The notes under the pieces: model-generated | What the model was told of the DNA's origin: nothing | Seen by the model: only the letters and a program-made list of their open reading frames with translations | Database searches by the model: none | Made by a program: the position numbers and the translations under genes | Assembly (NCBI GenBank): GCA_030642465.1 | Contig: DAOWNS010000026.1 | Coordinates: forward strand, 1 to 12,995 | Length of the DNA: 12,995 nt | Direction: 5' to 3' | DNA from: Candidatus Thorarchaeota archaeon | GTDB taxonomy: Archaea > Asgardarchaeota > Thorarchaeia > Thorarchaeales > Thorarchaeaceae | Shown here: piece after piece, positions 1 to 5,819 of the stretch | How positions within the stretch are numbered: the first letter of the stretch is position 1 | Layout of the letters: every line of letters starts with the position of its first letter

Positions 1-1
1 C

Positions 2-676
2 ACTGTCCTAAATGGTGAGTTCCACAACGGCTCAATGGGCGTCTGTATCGCTTTCTCAGACCATTGCGAAGTAGTTGATTGTGAGGTCCATGGTCATCTT
101 TACGGGGGAATCAAGGTGTTCTACTCCGAAGACTGCGTCTTGGAGCGCAACATCATTTACAACAACTCACGTTTCTGGAGGGAAAATGGCGGGATTGATC
201 TTGGGTTCGTGACTAACTGCAAGATAACAGGAAACAGAATCTACTGGAACCAGCAATCCGGCATCAGCGATCACCCCGGAATGACCGCAGTCAATTGCAC
301 AATCGTAAACAATGCTATCTACAACAATTCAGGCCATGGAATTAGCATCATGGGGCATGACAACACCATCCACGGAAATGCCATTGGTTGGAATGAAGAA
401 GGCAACGCCATTGATTCCGGTTCAGACAATACCTGGGACAATGGGATAGACACAGGCAACTGGTGGAGTGACTACAATGGAACCGGGGAGTACGCGATTG
501 ACGGTGATGCTCATAGTGTAGACAGGTATCCCAACGTCCTACCAAACGGAACGCCCAGTTTCCCACTCGACCCTATTGGCGGTTTCAGTGTGGAGTTCCT
601 TATCCTTGCAGGTGGGGGCGTTGTCATTGCTGCGATTGTGCTATTCGTAATCTTCAAGAAGCGACGGACACCATAA
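2..676 (+). CDS. Right-handed beta-helix (NosD-like) surface protein, 5' end missing
   Basis: This reading frame is open from the left edge, so the N-terminus lies outside the window and about 224 residues are visible. They show short degenerate repeats rich in Asn, Gly and Ile of the form 'N-x-I-Y-x-N-S-x-x-G-I-x-I', typical of parallel beta-helix (NosD/pectate-lyase-like) solenoids. These are followed by the Trp/Asp/Tyr-rich block that often closes archaeal NosD-like proteins (key elements DNTWD, TGNWWSDY, SVDRYP). The last 30 residues hold one hydrophobic helix and then the basic tail KKRRTP, so the protein is probably anchored in the membrane with the solenoid outside. Several N-x-S/T sequons are compatible with N-glycosylation. 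The next gene, 42 bases downstream, is a paralogue with the same closing block, so the pair is probably a tandem duplication in one transcription unit. The ligand or substrate cannot be told; polysaccharide binding or a structural role are both possible. Confidence 0.85.
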   Translation, partial: TVLNGEFHNGSMGVCIAFSDHCEVVDCEVHGHLYGGIKVFYSEDCVLERNIIYNNSRFWRENGGIDLGFVTNCKITGNRIYWNQQSGISDHPGMTAVNCTIVNNAIYNNSGHGISIMGHDNTIHGNAIGWNEEGNAIDSGSDNTWDNGIDTGNWWSDYNGTGEYAIDGDAHSVDRYPNVLPNGTPSFPLDPIGGFSVEFLILAGGGVVIAAIVLFVIFKKRRTP

Positions 677-703
677 GACACCACGTCGAACCACGGCCAA
701 CGT

Positions 704-722
704 AAGGAGGACTCCCATGTGA
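704..722 (+). promoter_or_regulatory. Strong ribosome binding site with an ATG-TGA start-stop overlapping the real GTG start
   Basis: The sequence AAGGAGG (704-710) is a near-perfect Shine-Dalgarno match. Six bases later comes ATG (717-719), immediately followed by TGA (720-722), so this ATG can make no protein. The long frame starts at the overlapping GTG (719-721), eight bases from the ribosome binding site. Either the GTG is simply the start, or the AUG-UGA acts as a minimal upstream frame that competes for initiation. Confidence 0.55.
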
Positions 723-1933
723 TAAGCAGGCGCAAAGCAGTATTATGTAGTCTGATTTTCGTCCTAACCATGACAGGTCTACAGTGGAGTCAAGGTCATC
801 AAGTCATGGCGTCCGCCAGCTTAGCACAGACATCCGCTCCGGTTCTAAAGGCCTATGAAGCGCACTTCCCAATCGTAATCGACAGTAATGATGGCTTCAC
901 CGCCTGGGAGTTCCTTGGCAGTGGTACCGAGGCGGACCCATACATCATTGAGGGTTTGAATATCACAGCTGAGGGTTATTGCATTTCAATATTCGCAACT
1001 TCAGTGTTCTTTGTTATCAGGGATTGCTACTTCAAATCAGTGCAGCATTCGGCGGCCATTCGGCTCAACCAAGTTGCGTTTGGTCATGTAGAGAGGTGTA
1101 AAATGGTTCAGTCAGGCGAGGGGCTATGGCTCGTCCAGTCGAGCGACTGCACCGTTGACAATATCACTGTCTACGGCTGCAGTAGAGGTGTTAACATTGA
1201 CTGGTCGCATGACATCTCGATATCCAACAGCAAGATCTTCAGCAACAACTATGGAATCGACGTTGAATGGTCTGATAATTGCTCTATTGTTGATAACAAG
1301 ATCTATCGCAATGTATTGAGGGGGGTTTCTCTGGATGCGAACACATCCAGCTGCTCAATCTATGCGAATAGCATAGGTTGGAACGGGGAGCTGTACCCGG
1401 GCATTCAAGAGAGTAACGCTGAAGATTACGGTCAAGATAACCTATGGGATGATAACCTAAGCACAGGGAACTACTGGACCGATTATGACAACGATGGACC
1501 ATACGAGATTGAGCTTGGGTCAGCATTCTCCGTTGACAGACACCCGCAGATTCTGAACGACACAAGTGCGCCAACAATCAACAGCCCATCAGACGTGATT
1601 CTTGAGCAGGGCTCATCAGGCGCGTACGTGATCTGGGCTCCAAGAGATGAGTTCCCATATGAGTATGCCCTCCACAAAGATGGTATCCTTTTCATGGAGC
1701 TAACCTGGGATGGCGAGGATATCGAGATTCACATAACAGGCGCACAGCCGGGTTGGCACAACTTCACCCTCTTTGTCTATGATGCTTTTGAAAACGTTGT
1801 CAATGACACAATAAATGCAAGCATAATAGCGGATGTCTTTGGAGGAGCAGGAACCGAACTTGTGGCTGCCGCATCGTTGGTCAGTGTCGTGGCGGTCGTT
1901 GTTGTGCTCCTTGCTGTGAAGAAGATGCGCTGA
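719..1933 (+). CDS. Right-handed beta-helix (NosD-like) surface protein with C-terminal beta-sandwich and membrane anchor
   Basis: The 404-residue product has a Sec signal peptide (basic MISRRK, hydrophobic core at about 8-20, cleavage probably near 31-36). A segment at about 50-82 containing GSGTEADPYIIEGL is typical of archaeal surface beta-helix proteins. Beta-helix repeats follow at about 82-225, then the NosD closing block at 240-278 (DNLWD, GNYWTDY, SVDRHP), which matches the block in the preceding gene. Residues 283-370 look like an Ig/hyalin-type beta-sandwich (start APTINSPSDV, end NFTLFVYDAFENVVNDT). A membrane helix at about 379-400 precedes the short tail KKMR. Nine N-x-S/T sequons fit a glycosylated extracellular protein. 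The start is GTG, set by AAGGAGG eight bases upstream. A role in cell surface structure or glycan binding is an inference from architecture only. Confidence 0.88.
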   Translation: MISRRKAVLCSLIFVLTMTGLQWSQGHQVMASASLAQTSAPVLKAYEAHFPIVIDSNDGFTAWEFLGSGTEADPYIIEGLNITAEGYCISIFATSVFFVIRDCYFKSVQHSAAIRLNQVAFGHVERCKMVQSGEGLWLVQSSDCTVDNITVYGCSRGVNIDWSHDISISNSKIFSNNYGIDVEWSDNCSIVDNKIYRNVLRGVSLDANTSSCSIYANSIGWNGELYPGIQESNAEDYGQDNLWDDNLSTGNYWTDYDNDGPYEIELGSAFSVDRHPQILNDTSAPTINSPSDVILEQGSSGAYVIWAPRDEFPYEYALHKDGILFMELTWDGEDIEIHITGAQPGWHNFTLFVYDAFENVVNDTINASIIADVFGGAGTELVAAASLVSVVAVVVVLLAVKKMR

Positions 1934-1975
1934 CAGTTAGCCTATGAAACGTAATATCCAATCGCGTTTATCAAA

Positions 1976-1991
1976 GGCCAACAGATTGGCC
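1976..1991 (+). terminator. Small hairpin after the beta-helix gene pair
   Basis: GGCCA (1976-1980) and TGGCC (1987-1991) form a perfect 5-bp stem with a six-base loop, 42 bases after the stop codon. No T-run follows, so termination is a weak guess. The rest of the gap up to 2148 contains no convincing gene. Confidence 0.2.
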
Positions 1992-2108
1992 CTGAAACGA
2001 ACTAAAGCACCATAGGCTGGTACGCACAAGACTGATAGGGCGTGTCAATATGAGGCAGGTGTGGTCTAGACGCTAGAGTTGAATTGCAGCGAGCGAAGTA
2101 AGCAAACT

Positions 2109-2140
2109 ACTTTAATTCTTTCTTCTTTCTTTATCGCGAG
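2109..2140 (+). promoter_or_regulatory. Putative archaeal promoter for the nuclease-like gene
   Basis: A pyrimidine-rich tract with a TATA-like element (ACTTTAATTC, about 2109-2118) lies about 35 bases before the ATG at 2149. No Shine-Dalgarno sequence is visible next to that ATG, so a leaderless or very short-leader transcript is likely. A small inverted repeat TCTAG-ACG-CTAGA (2065-2077) lies just upstream and could be an operator, but nothing else supports that. Confidence 0.3.
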
Positions 2141-2148
2141 TCATTGTT

Positions 2149-3084
2149 ATGAATGAGATTTTAGATGGTACATATCTGCCTTTCACGGAGCAGAAGTTGT
2201 TGAACCATTTCATCAAGGTAAAGTCTCGAGGTGTATGCATTAAGAATGAAAAACCTCTGAGCTACTACAAGAAAAGCATCCGAAGGTATCGTCGGTATCT
2301 TGCTGACAAACCGGATAGGAAGGGAAAGCCTCTATCAAAGACGAAGAAGCCATGCCAGATAGAGAAGGATGAACGGTTCTGGGTTGCCTCCTGCATGATG
2401 ACAATGTTCTATGACGAAAAACGACGAATGCAGATGTGGCAGCAACTCTTCACTAAGGCCTTTGGTGAAGATCCTCCTGTGGCTGGTCTGGATTCTTGGT
2501 CAGAGTGTTTGGATGGAAAACTCGAGCTATTCTTTGAGTGTACCCTGCCCTCACCGCCCTCCTACAAGACTTGGCTTAGTCAAAACTTGCATGAGCGGCA
2601 AATCATACCCTACGTGTTACACAGTGCACATGAAAAGCTCCGTCTGGAAGGACCCACCCACATGGACGCCCTACTCATGAATCCCAGCAACGGGTTCGCG
2701 GTGATAGTAGAAGCGAAGGTTCTGTCCGATATCAGCTATGATGTCACCTATGACGCCACCCGAAACCAGATTGCTAGAATCATCGATGTCATGTTGGAGG
2801 ACAATAAGGATCGCTGTGAACCGTTTTGCAGGAGAAATCCAGAGAGGACACTGTTCCTCCTGTTGACGCCTGAAATGTTTAAGATCGATCCCGTCCGCAG
2901 GTTATACGGATACAAGTTCAATGATTACAAGAAGAATCCAAAATCCCTAGAAGTCGAACTGCCTCACAGGAAGAATCTGAACTGGCATAGGATAAGCCAG
3001 AGGTTGGGATGGCTAACATGGGAGGACTTCCACAGAACAAACAGAGATTGCTGTCCCTGGCTATCCAATCAGGTTCCTTTGTGA
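2149..3084 (+). CDS. Uncharacterised protein with a PD-(D/E)XK nuclease-like signature
   Basis: The 311-residue soluble protein has no signal peptide or membrane helix. I do not recognise it as a named family. Residues 1-70 are strongly basic (SIRRYRRYL, KPDRKGKPLSKTKK), consistent with nucleic-acid binding. Residues 75-160 look mainly helical and rich in Trp, Phe and Tyr. Residues 162-215 carry a PD-(D/E)XK-type arrangement: an upstream Glu (E162), a beta-hairpin with D173 (THMDALLMN), then the hydrophobic strand AVIVEAK with E188 and K190. A helix with Q207 (RNQIARIIDVML) follows, then a core strand TLFLLL. This order (D ... E-x-K ... Q) fits restriction-endonuclease-fold nucleases. The gene has its own promoter-like region and sits alone between surface-protein genes. 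A role in DNA or RNA cleavage, repair or defence is inference; the fold might also be catalytically inactive. Confidence is high for the gene and moderate for the fold. Confidence 0.85.
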   Translation: MNEILDGTYLPFTEQKLLNHFIKVKSRGVCIKNEKPLSYYKKSIRRYRRYLADKPDRKGKPLSKTKKPCQIEKDERFWVASCMMTMFYDEKRRMQMWQQLFTKAFGEDPPVAGLDSWSECLDGKLELFFECTLPSPPSYKTWLSQNLHERQIIPYVLHSAHEKLRLEGPTHMDALLMNPSNGFAVIVEAKVLSDISYDVTYDATRNQIARIIDVMLEDNKDRCEPFCRRNPERTLFLLLTPEMFKIDPVRRLYGYKFNDYKKNPKSLEVELPHRKNLNWHRISQRLGWLTWEDFHRTNRDCCPWLSNQVPL

Positions 3085-3221
3085 ACACAATCCTACTAGG
3101 TAACGCGATCGCTGGAAGTAAGAGGCTCCGAGTGCAAAGACACCCATCTCAGTAGACCCTTGAGTTGATTTCTCAGGATACTGCGACTTCGGTTCCACGC
3201 ATAAGTATGAGTACGTGAAGC

Positions 3222-3234
3222 CAAAGAAATATCT
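3222..3234 (+). promoter_or_regulatory. Possible TATA element upstream of the beta-propeller gene
   Basis: An A/T-rich stretch, CAAAGAAATATCT, lies about 50 bases before the first possible start at 3280 and about 68 before the alternative at 3298. The spacing leaves room for a short leader that includes the GGAGG sequences. This is the best TATA candidate in the 3085-3279 gap, which otherwise shows no gene. Confidence 0.25.
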
Positions 3235-3279
3235 GGATTTGCGTGCTAGTATACCTGTAGCTCGGCTGGAGGTTCTCGC

Positions 3280-5289
3280 GTGGTTGGAGGAAAGCACTTG
3301 AGTTTCGAAAGAATTGCCACCATCTATGCGCTAGCTATCTGTGTACTGCTATCCGTGACATCTGTTTCTGCACCCCTATTGCTGTCAGCTCCAGAGGGAC
3401 GCAACATGAGTCCTGCGGGATACGAGTTCTTTGAACTCATTGAGGGACCCCTATTGGATTCTTCTAATGATATTGTGGAGATGGGAAGCGCAGATGAATT
3501 CGGTTACTCGTATAATGCGGATTACGGGCATCTGAACCTGACATGGGACCACAATCCAGGAACTGAGATTCACACTCGAAGTTCCGGTAATCCAGGCATG
3601 CCGAACTGTATGGAGTTCGTCTACTTCGAGCAGACAGTTGAATGGGAGTACAACATCATGCCATTTGATGTCAGTATCACCGTTGACTACGGTATCGTCA
3701 TGACTGGGGACTTCTACGCAAGCGAGCCCATGTTTCGTGTCTATGTTTGGCTTATCGACTCGTCGGGTGACTGGACAATGATTCACATGTCAGTCCCACC
3801 CTACGTGAATGGTCACACCGGTTCTCATGTCATTTCGCTTCGTGGTTTTGACATCTATAACGCGTGGGGTGGAATGATTGAAGACTATGCGGGAAACCAG
3901 AAGGACCCAAGCGATGAGTTGATCTTTGCGATAGGACTTGCTCCTACTAATAACTTCGTACAATACTTCGGCGGCACTCCGTGGCTGACTTACGATGGAT
4001 CCGTGATCTTGATGGTCACCCACTTCGACGCCTGGGTGTTCCTCAAAGACACCTTACCTGAAGAAATGATTCAGCCATTAGAGAACAAGACATGGGGGAG
4101 CACAGATCGAGACGAACAGGTCTTGGGCCTAGATGTCACCCCTGATGGAGCAATCTATACTGTAGGTTTTGATATGCCTGCAGATGACCCGTACACGAGT
4201 GAGGAAACCAATCTTCTCTTGGTGAAGTGGGATTCTCAGGCAAATGTTTCTTGGGCGCGATCAGTAGATAATGACTCAGAAAAGACAGTCGGCTATGCTG
4301 TAGCAGCACACGACAACTACGTGTTCACTGTGGGAGGTTTATTCGGAAATACTACGTTTCCGACGCCGGAAGTAGACATGCTTCTAATCAAATGGCATTC
4401 AAATGGAACAAAGCTTCTCGAACGCATATACAACTTCGCGGATACTGATTTGGCTATAGGCGCAGACACCGGACCGGATGGGTTCCTGTATGTGGTGTAT
4501 GTAGTTCAACAACAAAGCCCTACGTATATCATGGAAACGCGCCTTGGCAAGTTCGATTCCAACCTAGATATGATCCGGAGTGTTCTAATCCCTCACCAAT
4601 CAAATATACTCGGAGGGCTAATTGGAGTCGCGAATGATGGTCAGGTCTACACAGCTACCGGCAACTCGATAACAAAATGGGATGCCGGCCTCAACAGAAT
4701 CTGGTTCAAGAAAGGTACATTCGTGTGCATGAGCGTTGCTCCAAATGGGTACGTCTATGCAGTACATGCGCGGTCGATGACCCCGTATCCTCCTTACGAT
4801 CTATGGGAACCACGCCTTGTTGTTTGGCAAACTGAGAGGGAACCAATCACCAATGTGTCTCTTTCATATTCATACGGTGATTCTTGGCTCGAAGACATTA
4901 TTCCAAGGGCTTTGACGACTACTGCTGACGGCAATGCATACTTACAGTTCTATGCGCCCTCCAATAGGGGAATCACACATTACCTCGCCAAGTATGATAT
5001 CTACGGCAACCAGATATTGGATAGAACCTTGTCAGACAACACCTATCCAACTTACTACAGGTTCTACCCTGGCCTTATGGATTGTGACTCAAGCGATCGC
5101 ATCTACATGGCGAGTACCTCCGACGCGATGGATATCCGTCTGCTCGTGTATCTGGACCCAAGCTACTCAGGATGGGGGTTCTTCAACATTCCACTGGGTG
5201 ATGTGACCAGCATTGCTCTCTTTGGGGCAGCAGTCATCATGATAGTGTTCGTGGTTGTCGACTTCACAAGAAGAAGGCGAGCCATGTAA
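3280..5289 (+). CDS. Membrane-anchored surface protein with a seven-bladed beta-propeller (SBBP-like repeats)
   Basis: The product is 669 residues from GTG 3280. A Sec signal peptide has its hydrophobic core at about 13-33. Residues 45-260 form an all-beta region rich in aromatic residues, perhaps lectin- or jelly-roll-like; I cannot name it. Residues 271-630 contain about seven repeats of 'G-x-D-x-x-P-D-G-x-x-Y-x-x-G ... L-L-x-K-W-D-x-x-G-x-x', near 282, 336, 391, 445, 482, 543 and 597, resembling SBBP-type beta-propeller blades. A membrane helix at about 642-661 precedes the basic tail RRRRAM. Two starts compete: GTG 3280 with GGAGG at 3268-3272, and TTG 3298 with GGAGG at 3286-3290, seven bases away. 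The latter would give 663 residues and an equally good signal peptide, and is my slight preference. A binding or scaffold role outside the cell is inferred. Confidence 0.85.
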   Translation: MVGGKHLSFERIATIYALAICVLLSVTSVSAPLLLSAPEGRNMSPAGYEFFELIEGPLLDSSNDIVEMGSADEFGYSYNADYGHLNLTWDHNPGTEIHTRSSGNPGMPNCMEFVYFEQTVEWEYNIMPFDVSITVDYGIVMTGDFYASEPMFRVYVWLIDSSGDWTMIHMSVPPYVNGHTGSHVISLRGFDIYNAWGGMIEDYAGNQKDPSDELIFAIGLAPTNNFVQYFGGTPWLTYDGSVILMVTHFDAWVFLKDTLPEEMIQPLENKTWGSTDRDEQVLGLDVTPDGAIYTVGFDMPADDPYTSEETNLLLVKWDSQANVSWARSVDNDSEKTVGYAVAAHDNYVFTVGGLFGNTTFPTPEVDMLLIKWHSNGTKLLERIYNFADTDLAIGADTGPDGFLYVVYVVQQQSPTYIMETRLGKFDSNLDMIRSVLIPHQSNILGGLIGVANDGQVYTATGNSITKWDAGLNRIWFKKGTFVCMSVAPNGYVYAVHARSMTPYPPYDLWEPRLVVWQTEREPITNVSLSYSYGDSWLEDIIPRALTTTADGNAYLQFYAPSNRGITHYLAKYDIYGNQILDRTLSDNTYPTYYRFYPGLMDCDSSDRIYMASTSDAMDIRLLVYLDPSYSGWGFFNIPLGDVTSIALFGAAVIMIVFVVVDFTRRRRAM

Positions 5290-5300
5290 GAGAGCCACCT

Positions 5301-5474
5301 TTGAATAATCTAGAGTTTCAAGTTATTATGGGATTGGGAGTAGTGGGTGTAGTCTGTCTGCTTTGTCTTCTTGCTGGCTATAGTTGGGATTGGGATGTCA
5401 AGCAGACTGGCTTGATTGTGATAGGCGTAATCGTTATTGGCCTATTAATGTTAGTTCCCATTAGTAGGGGATGA
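5301..5474 (+). CDS. Small two-helix membrane protein (57 residues)
   Basis: This short frame starts at TTG 5301, only 11 bases after the propeller gene ends, and stops at TGA 5472-5474. It encodes two hydrophobic segments, about residues 8-26 and 37-54, joined by the polar loop YSWDWDVKQT, and ends in SRG. An internal ATG at 5328 would give a 48-residue version that keeps both helices. The Shine-Dalgarno signal is weak (AAGAGAG before the TTG). The two clean helices, the hydrophilic turn and the tight spacing favour a real small gene translated with its upstream neighbour. The function is unknown; possibly a membrane subunit or regulator associated with the surface protein. Confidence 0.5.
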   Translation: MNNLEFQVIMGLGVVGVVCLLCLLAGYSWDWDVKQTGLIVIGVIVIGLLMLVPISRG

Positions 5475-5517
5475 CGTAAGTTACGGTACAATTTCCAAAG
5501 CGTACGTAATGAACGTC
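5473..5517. other. Hairpin A: inverted repeat with symmetric internal loop
   Basis: GACGT (5473-5477) pairs with ACGTC (5513-5517). A 3x3 internal loop (AAG opposite TGA) follows, then TTACG-g-TAC (5481-5489) pairs with GTACGTAA (5502-5509) with one bulged G, leaving a 12-base loop. It begins inside the stop codon of the small membrane-protein gene and lies one base from hairpin B. Biological role unknown: structured RNA, processing or termination signal, or DNA-binding site. Confidence 0.4.
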
Positions 5518-5518
5518 C

Positions 5519-5616
5519 GGAGCGGCTAGGTATATGATGGAGATGCAGCGTAGCTCATTGGTTTCCGGTTCTCCTTCTCAGACCCCGATGCTCACAACGT
5601 ATGTCCTAGCCGCTCC
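5519..5616. other. Hairpin B: 12-bp perfect inverted repeat closing a 74-base interval
   Basis: GGAGCGGCTAGG (5519-5530) is exactly complementary to CCTAGCCGCTCC (5605-5616). Pairing continues inward: 5531-5536 with 5598-5603 (two G-U pairs, T5604 bulged), 5538-5539 with 5595-5596, and 5540-5542 with 5591-5593. About 23 base pairs can therefore form before a roughly 48-base apical region. The sequence is G+C-rich compared with its flanks. It is not a recognisable tRNA and shows no obvious transposase gene or target duplication. With hairpin A it fills most of the gap upstream of the VIT-VWA gene. Confidence 0.45.
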
Positions 5617-5819
5617 TGAAGATTTTGTTCTTGAAATGGGAATATTCTCAGAGATGACGTGCCGTACGACTTCTAGAACAAACTGTTCAAAAATTAGATT
5701 GATATTCAAGCATACGAATTAGACACAGCCGTAGAAGAGAATCATTCTACATGTGTATTGAGGAGCACAGGCGGAGGTTTATGCAATATGTGCAATATCT
5801 TTGAGGGAAGTAGATTGAG
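5617..5819 (+). promoter_or_regulatory. Gap upstream of the VIT-VWA gene with TATA-like sequence and short repeats
   Basis: No convincing gene is seen here. An 8-bp inverted repeat TTTGTTCT (5624-5631) / AGAACAAA (5675-5682) and a small hairpin GTAGAA/TTCTAC (about 5730-5749) are visible. Near the gene, the tandem repeat TGCAATAT (5782-5789 and 5791-5798) follows GTTTA and is a plausible TATA-region for a short-leader transcript. GAGGG (5803-5807) lies 12 bases before the TTG start, which is farther than usual for a ribosome binding site. Confidence 0.3.

Noticed and set aside
1944..2015. 23-codon basic frame after the beta-helix gene
   Set aside because: Too short and without a ribosome binding site; it spans the small hairpin at 1976-1991.
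3105..3112. Palindrome GCGATCGC, seen again at 5093-5100
   Set aside because: Two copies, one inside a coding region, are within chance; no spacing or context suggests a repeat system.
5546..5562. tRNA-like D-arm sequence (GCGTAGCTCATTGG)
   Set aside because: No matching GAGC closes the arm, and no anticodon arm, T-arm (GGTTCRA) or acceptor pairing of tRNA type can be drawn.
5534..5722. 62-codon + strand frame in the gap before the VIT-VWA gene
   Set aside because: It overlaps the inner part of hairpin B, has no ribosome binding site, and its Ser/Thr-rich composition shows no domain or helix.
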